64,000 nt of DNA from Apoderus coryli (lineage: Eukaryota > Arthropoda > Insecta > Coleoptera > Attelabidae). The stretch's first letter is position 1, and each line of letters opens with the position of its first letter. The translations under genes and the position numbers were made by a program. The notes beneath the pieces are model-generated. The model ran no database searches. It was not told the DNA's origin and worked only from the letters and a program-made list of their open reading frames with translations. Of this stretch, positions 23,247 through 35,235 are shown one piece after another. The stretch covers positions 15,748,001 through 15,812,000 of the forward strand of contig OU452204.1 in assembly GCA_911728435.2 (NCBI GenBank), written 5' to 3'.

Positions 23247-24344
23247 TTAATCTTCAATCAATTCATTTCAACTAATGCGAGTGTAGAAAGGAGTCATAAA
23301 ATAAACAGTGAAGACTCATTGAGCATCAACGTCAATCAACTGAATACGAAGTTGCTCGGATGTGTGTACGCCAAGTGAAAAGAAGAAAATGTCAAATGCC
23401 CATTTATGTGGCTTGCAGCAATTTTATATGTATTAATTAACAGGATCTCTAAAGATTTGCAGTGAAATTTCCACACGTATCTGCCGAGACTCGTGCACAT
23501 ACCGAAAATAACAGAAAACAACTTCAATTCAATGCTTCATCAACTTAATGTTTTGAGTGACACGAGTTCTTATAGTCATTTAATGTAATGTAGCTCCAAC
23601 ATCTAGACGCTTTATTCAGAAAATCTCACAGCATTTTATGAACATTTTATTGCAACTTGAAAGCTTAGTCGCTTTTAAATTTACCGTATCTAGAACCGGG
23701 TAAATACCATAAAAGCAAGCTCTTCTACCATCGATATATTGCAGAGTCTTTGAGTCACATACAATTTGGTAATCTATACATTATATATATAAAGTATATA
23801 AGATCAGGAAAATGCGGAAATAATACAATTTTTTGCTTTTGTATTTTAGAATAAAGTCGTGTTCTATTATAGATATGCCAGCTGACATCCATAAATAATT
23901 GCTCCGATAACTTCGAATATAACGTCATTTTTATAAAATGTCAATTTCGAAAAATATGGGATTTCTATTTGAAAATGTTGGTGATTGTTGATGGTTATGC
24001 ATTTGCAAAGAAAAATAAATATACAAGGTTGACAGTTGAGTTTTATAGTTAAGGTTTATTATTTGGGTGTTAAGTTAACCTCTGACGATGGGAGCAGATG
24101 GGTTGCGAAAGATTACAACTTCATTAACTTTATAAACCTGAAAAACCATTGAGAATTGATTGATGATGCTTACTACTTGCAACTTTGACTAGTGCCGAAA
24201 TGTCCAAAGAATGAACCTTATCGTTTGGCACCAAAAAGTTGTCTCTAAGCCTTCCACTTATCGTAAGAGATTTAAATAATATTTCTTAGTTTGTATAAAT
24301 ACCACTCCAAAACATAAAATCCGGGCATTTACGTCATACACTAG
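23247..24344. other. Non-coding DNA, nothing recognised
   Basis: No supported gene. The small minus-strand frame at 23336-23527 lacks motifs. Confidence 0.45.
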
Positions 24345-24395
24345 ACATCCCCCAGACGGCTGTTTCGTCGTTCGACGACTCATCTGTGATGGCTG
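24345..24395 (-). ncRNA. Near-canonical hammerhead ribozyme candidate
   Basis: Minus-strand order: stem I arm CCAUCA (24387-24392), core CAGAUGA (24380-24386), stem II GUCGU/ACGAC closed by a CGA loop, then GAAAC. After that come an AGCC loop, the GUC cleavage triplet (24355-24357) and the stem I arm UGGGGG. Stem II is perfect, A-U and C-G of stem III are possible, and five of six stem I pairs form. The one core departure is U4 to A in CUGAUGA. This is type I architecture, as in retrotransposon and satellite hammerheads. Confidence 0.6.
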
Positions 24396-25065
24396 GTACA
24401 GTAGGCGACAAAAACGCCAGAATATCTATTTGGTAGAAAACTCCAGGCCTCAAATAGGCCGAATAAACCTATATCAGAAAGCGTAAATGAGCATTTAGAT
24501 GCAAGGAAATTAAGCATGAAAGCAATTATGGAGATTAGAAAGCTTACCAGTACATTATGCAGAACTATAAAGCACGCTACGTACCTTCTGAGGGCTCCGC
24601 TAGAAAATCCATACAGGACATTAAAATTTCAGAATAGAGGTCCTATTGAAGGTTTATCATTGTTAAACGGATTCCAAAACCCATACCACACCATGGTATA
24701 ACGTTTATTGTCGGTAAATCCAGTGAAGTCCTAGGTCTGTCCATTAAAATAAATCGTGCCACCAAATATATCGACACCCGTTGAACGGCCAGACCAAATA
24801 AATTTCACAAATATTAAAATCCCTTTCGGATGCTAAACAATCGCGCAGCAATATATTTGGGAATTTTGAAACAATAAACTCGATGTTTAAAAATTTAAAG
24901 CACCACCGAAAAATCTAAATGGAAAATCAACCATCAAAAACAGTTGACATCTGTCAAAACGTCTTTCTTGAAGTTTCCAACAGGATCCAGAAGAACTCCA
25001 TAACCGTTCGAACAGCAGGAAAGTGTATGGTTTGAATTATTAAAAATATTAACTATTAAATATTT
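24396..25065. other. Non-coding DNA, nothing recognised
   Basis: The open frame at 24516-24701 has no motifs. Confidence 0.45.
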
Positions 25066-25295
25066 ATTATTTTTTCTCGAAAAACTTAAAGGTTTTCGAG
25101 AAATTCGAGTTTGAAAATTTTGGAACAAAACTGGTCCTTAGTAAACAGCATTAATAAAATTATTGAAATACAGTTTGCTAATGAAAAGTTTTCCAAAATT
25201 TTATTAATGCTTTGTACTAAGGACCAGTTTTATCCTAAAATTTTAAAACTCGAATTTCTCGAAAACCTTTAAATTTTTCGAGAAAAAACAAGTAT
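25066..25295. repeat. Fold-back element with ~95-bp arms
   Basis: The arm around 25070-25160 (TTCTCGAAAAACTTAAAGG, then GGTCCTTAGTA, then GCATTAATAAAAT) recurs inverted at about 25196-25290. Only about 40 bp separates the arms. The outer part is itself palindromic (TTTCTCGAAAA/TTTTCGAGAAA). No ORF is present, and it is probably a MITE. Confidence 0.8.
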
Positions 25296-25309
25296 GCCTT
25301 TTTCATATA

Positions 25310-25634
25310 GAAAACTTTATTTTATCACATTTTAAACCAAAATAAATAAAAATTACAAGGAAAAAAAGTTAGGTTATAATTAAGGCAAGGGTCCCCCCGT
25401 TTACCCGCCTATGGTCATCCTTTTTTATTAAATTTCATGTCAGTTTACGACATTTAACTAGGTGAATACATATGCTACATTTGGTTAATTCATCTTTACT
25501 CGTTTCGAAAATATTTCAAAAAAAACCTCCTCAAGCACACCTTGTACCTTTGTAAATAATGACTTTTCGAAAAATTACAATTTAGGTTCGCTCACAAATT
25601 TGGACCATTTCTTTCTGAAACACCCTGTATAATA
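25310..25634. mobile_element. Decayed terminus of a Tc1/mariner-superfamily element
   Basis: It ends in AACACCCTGTATAATA near 25620-25634, the terminal word shared by several elements in this window. It also carries a CCCCCCGTTTACCCGCC block, close to a block beside the transposase at 53.9-54.8 kb. No coding part is recognisable. Confidence 0.5.
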
Positions 25635-26412
25635 TATCAATTTGTGTATCTATTACGCTGAAAAGGGGTAAAACGCTATTATTATTATTAGTATTAAAGA
25701 CGAATACTTTGAAAAACAATAAACCAACTTTTTTGGATGTAGGAAAACCCAAATACATTTCAATTGAAAATGGAGCTGTTCAAACCGACAGACACCGCCG
25801 CTACTGTCAATTTATTCCGGAATACGGTTTATGTACGGCTTCCGGGCCGAATAATAAATTAGAGGCAAATTTCGGAAACGACATGAAACAGTCATAATGA
25901 CCCGAAATAGCTTTGAAATGTGGTATGAAAAGCGTGTTTTTGGACCGACACAAAACGATTAGGGGTATCAAAAACACACCTATATTATATTGGAGTGTAT
26001 ATATACTCAAAACATTCAACATTTAGTTCGGATTAACACATACATACATACATTCCTACCTACAAGCAAATAGAAAATTTAGAATTTGACTCTCTACAGA
26101 ACACTATTTATACGTAATTAAAACGGTAATGGTGTTAAGCATTTAGTTAAAACTAGTTTGTATGCTCGTTTATACAAAAGGAGAGCCAAATACGTACCGG
26201 GCTATTCATTTATGTTCATGTATAGAGTTAACAGGTTCAAAAATTCTCATTCATCAATATGTTTCACAAGTCCACAATTAAATTAGTAAAGGGTGATTCC
26301 TTTTTTTTTACCTCTGTGTAGAATTTATTAAAATAATCAAACGTCCAGTAGGCTCAGTTGCAGTCCTCTACAAGGCTACAAATATAGGCTGAGAAATTGA
26401 GATTGAATCGAA
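25635..26412. other. Non-coding DNA with short ACAT repeats
   Basis: There is a short (ATTATT)n tract near 25680 and an (ACAT)n-like tract near 26036-26055. The open frames at 25709-26022 lie on opposite strands and have no motifs. Confidence 0.45.
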
Positions 26413-27973
26413 TATACAGGGTGACCAGAAAAAGGAGGTCAATCCGTTAACCACAGATTCCTTGAGCAAAAATAATAATATGAGTTTTAAGATGTCATTT
26501 TTCATTTTAGCCCTCCATGTTCGATATACAGGGCGTCAAAGTTGAAAATTTAAAACCAATATTTTTAAATAATTTCTAGTATTTATTGAGATATTGGATT
26601 CAAATTTAGTGTGTTGCTTGTTTTTCAATGCATATGCGAGCTCTTTTTCGTAAAGAAAATCTTAGTCTTTGAAAAATATGAGGCTTCAACCTAAAGTCTT
26701 CCCCAGCTTGTAAGATTCTCTCTATTAAATGATTTTCACTCAAAATCGGAAACTTAGAAACAAAATTTTTCATACAACCCCAGACTGAATAGTCCAAGGG
26801 AGTAAGATCTTGGGATCGGGGTGGTCATTTAACAGGAGCATCTTGGCCTCGCCCAATCCAGCGTTGGGGAAAGTTTTCATGTAAGTATCTCCTTACATTC
26901 CTAGCAAAATGTGCTTGTGCACCATCAAGTTGAAACCAAATGATTTATCTAATTAAGAGAGGCAAATCGTCAAGTAAATCGGGCAGTATGTTTTGAAGAA
27001 ATGCTAAAAATGAATCACCAGTCAAATTCCCTGGTAAAATTACAGGACCCAAAAAGAAATTATCCACGACACGAACCCACACGCTGACTTAGAAGTTTAC
27101 TTGATGATGTGTCTCTACTACGGCATGAGGATTTTCTTCTGCCCAGATATGTGTATTATGACTATTTGTGACCCCGTTTCTAGTAAAGGTAGCTTCGTCC
27201 GTAAACAAAATATTTTTGATGAAGTGTATATCTCTGTCATGCATTTCGCATATCCACCTACATGGTCTAGATCTCAGCTCAAGGTCTTGAGGCAGCAGAG
27301 ATTGTACTTCTTGAATGTGGTAGGGGTAAAGCTGCTGTCTTTTTAAAATTTGGTGTACTTCAGATTTCCCAATGTTTTCAACCTGTCGGGCAAGAACTCT
27401 GGTACTAATATTTGGTGTCTCCTCGATGCTTGTTATAAGACTAATTTGACAACAATAAAACATTGCTTAAGTAGGTATCCAAGGTAACACCAGAGTGGCT
27501 TGATATTCCAACATTATAAGTTTAGCCAGAGCCGCCGAGGCATCAAACAAGAGCCAATACTTTTCCAAATATCTCAAAAACAAATGATTTTATCAAAATA
27601 TTATAAGAGTGAAAAAATACATAGTAACCTATAAAAACTTTAGTTTAAAAGTCATTGGCGTACGTAATAAAAACTTAGGGGGGTCAATGGGTACTGAACA
27701 TCCCGTATTTTGGCTATTAAGAAATGGTTTTTTGTGTTGTTTTTTTGGAAAGAAGTAGCTCTTTATGCTGAAGCAACACACTAAATTTGAATCCAATATC
27801 TCAATAAATACTAGAATTATTTAAAAATATTGGTTTTAAATTTTCAACTTTGACGCCCTGTATATCGAACATGGAGGGCTAAAATGAAAAATGACATCTT
27901 AAAACTCATATTATTTTTGCTCACAGAATCTGTGATTAACGGATTGGCCTCCTTTTTCCGGACACCCTGTATA
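26413..27973 (-). mobile_element. IS630/Tc1/mariner element with ~210-bp terminal inverted repeats
   Basis: It starts TATACAGGGTGACC at 26413 and ends GGACACCCTGTATA at 27973. The first and last 210 or so bases are nearly perfect inverted repeats. The minus-strand transposase is readable in pieces. ILFTDEATFTRNGVTNSHN (27089-27463) carries the first catalytic aspartate, with NTHIWAEENPH after it. The C-terminal tail is at 26606-26797. Stops and frameshifts separate the parts, and the N-terminal DNA-binding region is not recognisable. Confidence 0.85.
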
Positions 27974-28119
27974 TTAATGAAAGAAAGTTGACATTTTGAG
28001 CATCTGCGTCAAATTAACTGTATCCGTTAGGTCTGCAGGTTTGTTTACAATATCATTCGGCACGTCAAATACTTACCAATATTTTATCATGTTTTTATTA
28101 TTGATTCACCTCACATACC

Positions 28120-28950
28120 AGGTTGTCCTGAAATTAGCCTGCCAAACGTTAACCACGAATTCTACGCTCTAAAAGAATGAGGAAATTTCATATTAACATA
28201 GATCGAATTTGCAACAAAAATTCAAAACGATTTTACTCGAAAACGGTGCATGCGATTGTAGTTTAACACGGGCATCTTTTTTTCGTAGAATACCGTAAGA
28301 TTTCACAATTGTTAAATAGATCGAGAAAAAAGTGTATAAAAAAATTTGTGGTAATTTGAACCCATTGACCCACTCCATTTGGGACGCTTATGATGATTAA
28401 TGTGAAACTATCTCTACCTCGATAAATGTAAAATCTCACAGGTATAGCACATACCAAGTTGCAGAATTTTATCTAAAACGATCAAATACTACTTGTTGAT
28501 GCACAGTGGAACGAACATGTAAATTTTTTAATAACACACAATGCATACGCTGAAACATGTTTTTCTTTAAAACGGTGCACATTTGGTCTATAAAACAAGA
28601 GTACTTTTTTTTGTAAAACAGTTTGGTCTATTAAAATCGAGTTTTAAAATTGCTAAAAACCCTTTCACAAAAAAGTTGGGGCAATATTTCCCCATGCCCC
28701 TTCCTGTTTTACCCGCTTATTAGCAGCTCATAAAACTAAAAATACCTGCAGCGTTTAAGGGATAAAACATTTGGAAGACGTACAAAATTTCATTAGATTA
28801 TCTCCAAAGGTTTCGTCAATATTATCAAAAAACCACCGTCAGTACCTCACCTTTAACAGCCTCTATCTTGAAAACCAACACTTTTTCATGAAATTTTATC
28901 TTTTGGAGCGTAGAATTCGTGGTTAACGTTGGGCAGGCTAGTTTAACTGA
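28120..28950. repeat. Non-autonomous fold-back element
   Basis: TAGCCTGCCAAACGTTAACC and GAATTCTACGCTC at 28136-28172 recur inverted at about 28911-28948. The interior shares blocks with the 3' flank of the transposase at 53.9-54.8 kb (CGATTTTACTCG, AAACCACC-TCAG, TTTACCCGC). It is probably a deletion derivative of that element family. No transposase is encoded. Confidence 0.7.
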
Positions 28951-29397
28951 GCTAAGTAGGAATTTAAAGATCGCAGTGACTTTTCCTTTGCCTTTAAAAA
29001 TATAAATACAGCATACTTAATAATTTATGAAAGGATATCCGTTTCGTCAACAGAGATTCCTGATATGAATTTAAAAATAAAACGGAAAACTGTATAAAGC
29101 TTTGTGCTTTAAGTTTTTTATCGTGCAGTAAATATTGTTTGTATCGTGATAAGATTTTGTGTTATATTACGTAGAACGGAAATTATGACTATATTTCATT
29201 TAAAATATATGACAAGGACGACAGAAATTTATACCTTTTTTAACATTTTAAGGTAAAACAATATATTTGCATCGGAAAAAAATTACAAATTAAGTACGTC
29301 TGGGCCTTGTTAGTAATATTTTACATAATTTAGAAAACGCTGTATTCACCTCTATTTTTGTTGAAAACTATATTAGAGATCTGTAATTGTGATACAC
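28951..29397. other. Non-coding DNA, nothing recognised
   Basis: AT-rich and featureless. Confidence 0.5.
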
Positions 29398-30075
29398 TTA
29401 CATCCAAATTTGTGTACAGGAATCATTAAGCTTTCCTTGAATTGGCGCGGAACAATGCCTGAATCAAAACATCATCCATTTATTAAATTCGAAAGAGGTC
29501 GGCTTATATTCTTGGATAATAGCTTCACTATACCCGTCCTTATACTGTCTTTACCGGGAGCAGAATTATTTTTTAAAGTAGATATCACAGTCTCAATTTC
29601 TATGTGATCAGTGGGGGTTAAAAAGAAAGAATTAGATTTACCCTGTCCCGGAGACACTCGCTGTTGTGAATTATGCATATTTGAAACTATGTTCTCGCCT
29701 ATATTAAGGCAAAAGTCATTAAAATTGTTCGATATATCCTGGCAATCCTGAACAATATGATCATCCACCCAGATCCCCACCACATCCCTATTTTTTTTTA
29801 CCGTTATTTGTTATATTATTGATTATCTCCCAGGTCAGTTGATGTCTGTAGACTACTCCAATCAACCAAACTCACTTCACGAATTAGCCTATCTTTAAGA
29901 ATCCTCTTAGCGATAGTTATTTTTTTGTTATTACCTTTAGGTGTAGGGCCAGAAAAATGTATATTTAGAATTACCGGATAATGATCAGTTCTATTGTTAT
30001 CATATAGAAAAGGTTATACCCATGCTCCTCTTACTTTGGTGTACAAATATGTGATCTAAAATTGTAGACTAGTTA
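29398..30075 (-). pseudogene. Non-LTR retrotransposon: endonuclease end and start of RT
   Basis: Minus-strand order: LDHIFV and NRTDHYPVILNIHFSG, the C-terminal motifs of an APE-type endonuclease (SDHxPV-like). Then a linker with RILKDRLIREVSLVDW, and the RT N-terminal region FFLTPTDHIEIETVI, LKNNSAPGKDSI and GIVPRQFKESLMIPVHK. The frame is broken between endonuclease and RT near 29790. Both ends are truncated, so the RT active site is absent. Confidence 0.85.
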
Positions 30076-30256
30076 GCCTCCTCCTGCCAATTAGTAGACT
30101 AATTTGTCTAGAATATACACAAATAATTTTTTTTATAGTTTGTATAGGAGTTATTTTCCTGTGTAAAATTGTTGTTTATATAGCTAACTTAGCTTCAGTA
30201 TTAGTATTTATTTATTTTGATCAATTTTCTCTTAATGTTAACTTTATACTGTTGTC

Positions 30257-30300
30257 TTTTAGGCTGATGATGGAGTAGTGTTCCGAAACATGCCTCTTAA
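30257..30300 (+). ncRNA. Weak hammerhead-like motif
   Basis: CUGAUGA, then a hairpin with GGA/UCC pairing, then GAAAC (about 30263-30289). It has the spacing of the motifs in the satellite core. No good NUH triplet with a paired stem III follows, so it is at most a decayed copy. Confidence 0.3.
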
Positions 30301-31857
30301 AAGGTTTTTTACATGAATAATAATATTTGGGAACACATTTGTTTAAATTTGTAATTTTGTCAAGCTCTTTTTTGCAGATAATGGCTCAGTTTGGTTCCTT
30401 TTTGCTTGTGACAGTAAACTATTTTGTGGAGTAAACATTGTTTGGCCTGGTCTGTAGCGGCAATACTTTGTTCTCCAATTCAATCAATTTGGCCAAGGTG
30501 ATTCACGAACTGAAGCATTGCTTGGCGAAAAACTACTTTTTGCCGAACAAATAGAGCCTCAATTGTTTGATAAATCTGGTCAAGAAATCACTATAATTCT
30601 GCCTCGTGATCGTTGTTCCGTTCGCCAAATAGCTAATGTGGATAATAGCACTTTGCCAATCACAAAAACGGAACAAACTTCTTTGAACTGCGCTTCAACA
30701 AAGTTAAATATTGCCCTTATTTTCCACAGTCAGCAAAGTTTTCTCACACCCAAATATTCGTCTGGACTTTGTTGATGGTTTCCTCCGTATTATCTTCATT
30801 GGAGCGTGATGAACAGGCCTCATCAAACACTGATAATTAAAGGTGTATTGGACGATACTGTCGCCGTTTCAAGGAACAAAAAAAAAAAGAAGATATAATG
30901 CGGTGTTGCCACATGGCTCCAAAGCTCAACTCTGACAACAAAAACTCAATTATTGTTCAGATTTCAAGGTGATTGGCCATAGTACAAAATTGTATTGAGA
31001 CGCTGATGACTTTTAGCCTTCATATAATCTGTCAGCATTAATAAACCATTAGGCTGCCGCATATCGGACAGACATAACGACTCGAAGCCTATCCATAAAT
31101 TCGCCTGTCTACCCCCATGGCATGACGTATACACATACATCTCTATACCATACATAATATACACATTTCTAGAGGGTAAATAATATTCAAGTTGCCGTCA
31201 TAGGTTTAGTTAGATCACATTCATATAAGCGATAGAGCCGACTTCATACTGTGATATGACGGGCAAAGGGATCCAATTCCTTCGAGAGAACTATGAACTC
31301 TCTAATATGCTACAGAGAAAATGTGTGTTGAAGTTGTTGTGAATTAAGTGCCGCTGTTATAGGGAATTGAAATTTGAAAGATGCGCTTCATATTGAGTTA
31401 TGATGTACTTATTTTATAGTAACATTGAAGTTTCATATTGAACAGGAAAAATTGCTGTCAATTAGGGGGTATTTGTTCGAAGGAAATTGGAAACTGGGAA
31501 ATGATAGGAGATTTGAAGCTTGTTACAAAAGATGATGACAATAATAGGCAAATATTGTACGTGCTGCTGTGATTTGTAGAAAAGATAAATCGTTGTTCAG
31601 ATGCATAAAATAAAAACAACGCGAATGTTAACAACTTTTTCTTGCAATTTCCTTTTTAATGGCAAGTTTTGGAACTACATTACAATGACAAGTTGCCTAA
31701 AAACTCGACGATTTGATATATTTATTTACAAAACATACAAATGTACTGAGTGACCATTTAACCCCCTTTAACTTTGTTTTTTCACCCTGTAGAAGAAAAT
31801 GTTAAATACAAAAATTTTAAGGCTTGGCTATTGTCCAATAAATACACTTTATCTTTA
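30301..31857. other. Unassigned DNA with one open frame of unknown origin
   Basis: The + frame at 30518-30775 (MLGEKLLFAEQIEPQLFDKS...) has no recognised domain and no supporting splice context. Its less AT-rich composition suggests a former coding region, probably of a mobile element. An A-run near 30879-30890 is the only other feature. Confidence 0.35.
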
Positions 31858-32566
31858 ATATCTTCTTCGTCGGCCTTATCCGTTCCGGATGTTGGCTATC
31901 ATCATAGCAATGCGCACTTTGTTGGCTGCAGCGCGGAACAATTCTATGGAAGTCACGCCAAACCACTTCCGTAAGTTGGCGAGCCAGAAAATTCTCCTTC
32001 TACCTGGACCCATTCTTCCTTCCACCTTACCTTGCAGGAACAGTTGTAGCAGACGATACTTGAGAGGGTGCCTCATGAAATGGCCCAAATACTCAAGTTT
32101 GCGTTGTTTTATTGTATTCATGAGGGTTAGTTGGCAGTTCATTTTTTGAAGGACCTCCTCGTTGGTGACTCGGTCAACCCAGGAAATTCGTAGGAGTCTC
32201 CGATATATCCATAGTTCAAAACTCTTGATCCTTTTTTCTGTTGCTTCGGACAACGTCCAAGCCTCGACACCATACAACAATACTGAGAAAATATAGCATT
32301 TTATCATTATCTTTTTGAGCGTCATGCTGAGATCTCGACAGCAGAGGAAGTGCTTCATTTGTGTGAACATTTTTCTAGCTTTTTCTATTCTACACTTTAT
32401 TTCTGTGGAGTGGTCCCATGATTCACAGAGGTTACAACCAAGATAAGTAAAACTGCGCACTCTCTCGATAGCTTCGTTTCTACTATACAGCACACCCCGT
32501 TGATTAGGGGACTTACTTATAACCATGTATTTGGTCTTCTTAATATTCAGTTCTAACCCCTATTGT
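31858..32566 (-). pseudogene. RTE-like non-LTR reverse transcriptase, C-terminal part
   Basis: A continuous minus-strand frame from about 32560 to 31876 gives KTKYMVISKS, SFTYLGCNLCES, FSVLLYGVEAWTLSEATEKR, YRRLLRISWVDRVTNEEVL and RKLEYLGHFMRH. These are hallmarks of the region after the RT palm in arthropod RTE-type endonuclease-reverse transcriptases. The fingers, the palm with YADD, and the endonuclease are missing. The frame is intact over 216 codons, so this copy is younger than its neighbours. Confidence 0.85.
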
Positions 32567-32589
32567 TCGCTTTTGTGTGTAACTCGGTT

Positions 32590-33524
32590 GGTCTTTAATA
32601 TAAGCCCATAAAAATAGATCCATTCTCTAAAGTTATTGTTGAAAAAGTCTTGAGCAACCTTGGTTTATGAGGACGTGCTCCGTCTTGATGGAATCTAAGG
32701 TCTTGTAACTGATTCAATTGCAAATTTTCTGAAAACTCGAACAGATATATTCCCATGAAATTTAGATAAGATTCAAAAATATATGGTCCTACTATGCGGT
32801 CCCCTAAAATGCCACACCATACGTTGAGCGTCTTCCTTGAAATCGCTTCTCTAACAAAGTTTGGATTGTCAGTGTTCCAAAATCTATGGTTTTTGATACT
32901 CCACTGGTTGAAAATAAGGGTCCATCTGACCACGAAGTTTTATGAAGAAACTGTGGACCTTCGCCCATTCTCTGTAGAATCTATGGTTTTTGATACTCCA
33001 CTGGTTGAAAATAAGGGTCCATCTGACCACGAAGTTTTATGAAGAAACTGTGGACCTTCGCCCATTCTCTGTAGAATTTGCTGACAAAATTGAACTGGTT
33101 TTTGCTTCTTTTCAGGAGATAATGGCTGCGTTGTTTGCATCTTATAGTGTCTGTAAGAATGTTTTATGATTCTTTTCTTACCTTTCCGAAAGAGCATCTA
33201 TTTTGGAAGCCTCTTTGGCGTAAAGTTTGAGATATTTTACGAATCGATGTTCGCGGGTTTTCCTCAAAATAAAGCAAAATGTTTAAATCAGTTTCTTCCT
33301 TTGCAGGCACTGTTCGCCTTTTTCTTTTCACACTTGAGGTTCCCCTAAATTTTCTGTACAGACGTGTTGTAATTGTCGCTCTAGACGGATACTGTCTATC
33401 TGGATATTGTTGTCTATACTGCCGTACTGTAGACGCGTTATAATTATTTTTTGCAGACAATAACAACATAATAGTTTGCTGTTCTTCATTTGAAAAAATA
33501 ATTTTTAAATAAACAATCTTTACA
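32590..33524 (-). pseudogene. IS630/Tc1-type transposase relic
   Basis: The minus strand reads an N-terminal HTH region (SNEEQQTIMLLLSAKNN, RATITTRLYRKFRGTSS) at 33164-33529. A middle part with HKTSWSDGPLF follows at 32940-33197. The catalytic end NVWCGILGDRIVGPYIFES, then HQDGARPH, lies at 32595-32933. A tandem duplication and frameshifts break the gene. The Tc1 element at 33527 abuts its 5' end. Confidence 0.8.
32884..33077. repeat. Exact 97-bp tandem duplication within the transposase
   Basis: 32884-32980 and 32981-33077 appear identical base for base, each starting CTATGGTTTTTGATACTCC and ending TCTCTGTAGAAT. Since 97 is not a multiple of three, the duplication shifts the reading frame. 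Confidence 0.95.
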
Positions 33525-33526
33525 TA

Positions 33527-35129
33527 CATTATGGGACAAAATTAGAGCAACACTTTCGAAAAATTAGACAAATCTCGATTTTATAATATTAAATGCATGA
33601 TATCGTATTTAAATACGTCGTGTCTTAAATATCAACGTAGGCTGCTATTATCGGCGGCAACAGCTTTTTCCAACAATCAAAACAAATGAACTGATATTGA
33701 CGTAAACTTTTAATACAATATTGTAATGCGTCAAAAGTAAAGCAACATTTTAATATTTGCCTAAAAAAGAAAGGTTTTAGTGACAGTAAAGGTTTAAATA
33801 TTTTTGCTGAGTTTATTTTTTGTTTAATTCATATTTCTGTGCTGCATTAATCATGCCAAGAGGTATTCCAATTTCGAAAGAATTAAAACAGAGAGTAGTG
33901 ATTGCGCACACTTGTAAGGTACAATACAAGCCCAATTGCAAGACGGTTTGTTTTTACCCAGAGACAGCGTATCCAAAATAATTTCAAGTTACAATGAAAG
34001 GGGACATTTAGAGAATATACCGAAATCGGCAAGCTCGAGAAAAACAACAACTGGGACAGACAGACGCCTTAAAAGAATTTCTCAAAACGATCCTTGGATG
34101 TCTGCAATTAGAATAATTGCTGAAATTCCCGAAATTGAGGATAGTCCACTGACAGTTCAGAGAAGGTTGGCAGACGCAAAGTTATTTAGTAGACGCCCGG
34201 CTAAAAAGCTGATTATTTCGGCAAGAAATGGAGTGGCTGGCTTGAATTTGCACGTGGACATTTAAATTGGACAGTAGACGATTGGGAAAAAGTGTTATTT
34301 AGCAATGAAACGCGTTATAAAATTTTCAATTCTGATAGAATGAAGCATATAAGACGGCCAATCAATCCAAGGTTTCATCCCAAATACGTTACACCCACAG
34401 GTAAAGGCAGTATTTTCCATGGGGTTGTTTCTCATGGAATGGGGTGGGTCCTTTAAACTTCATTCATGACACCATGGATCGATTTGTCTATAGAGATCTA
34501 ATGCAAAATGTAATGTTGCCTTATGGAGAGTGGGAAATGCCGTGGCATTTTATTTTCTAATAGGATAACGATCCAAAACACTTCCGAATTGTTCAAGAGT
34601 GGTTTCAAGAAAATAACGTTCTGGTTTTGGAGTGGGCGGCACTATATCCCCAGACCTTTCATTTTATTTAAAATCTATGTGAAGAAGTTGAGCGTGGAAT
34701 TCGTACACAAGTATTCACAAATATACCATCATTGGTAAATAAAATCAATGGAGTTTGGAATAACCTTTCCGAAAATTCTGTCCAAAAATTGATTGCTTCA
34801 ATGCTGCGACGTTGCTGGCAAATAATAAATAATAATGGATATTCTATTAATTATTAACATAATACTTCTAGCTCTTTAATTTATTCATGTGTTTAATGTT
34901 GACACAATTTGTTGCTTTACTTTTGTCGCCCTTCATTTCGTCGATCTTTATAATTATAAATATTTCTGTAACTGCATTTCGTTTAAAGTGTGCCAAAATA
35001 TTGTGAAACATTACTAATATTGGGGATAATATTTCATTAAAATTAACTGGGGATTACAAGAATATTTAAATAGTTTTTCAAATTCAAAGAAATAAAAGCA
35101 CTTTGTTGCTCTACTTTTGTCCAATAGTG
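33527..35129 (+). mobile_element. Tc1-like transposon with both termini, dead
   Basis: The termini are TA-CATTATGGGACAAAATTAG at 33525 and CTTTTGTCCAATAGTG-TA at 35129, inverted over about 30 bp, with TA flanks. The length of 1.6 kb is typical. The + strand transposase starts MPRGIPISKELKQRVV (33854). It continues in other frames: SKIISSYNERGHLENIPKS, VQRRLADAKLFSRRP, WTVDDWEKVLFSNETRY (first catalytic D replaced by N), FHGVVSHGMG and DNDPKHFRIVQEW. At least three frame breaks and several stops are present. Confidence 0.92.
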
Positions 35130-35235
35130 TATATTTTTTTCTTTTCTTAAACTCGTCTTTATTTCATAATGGATTTGTTTTTAAGATGATGTTCCAATTA
35201 AATACAATTTGCGAATGAAACAATATTTGTGACCA

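Noticed and set aside
24050..24120. CTGACGA followed by GCGAAAG near 24090, resembling a hammerhead core
   Set aside because: No stem II can form between the two boxes and no cleavage triplet with stem III follows.
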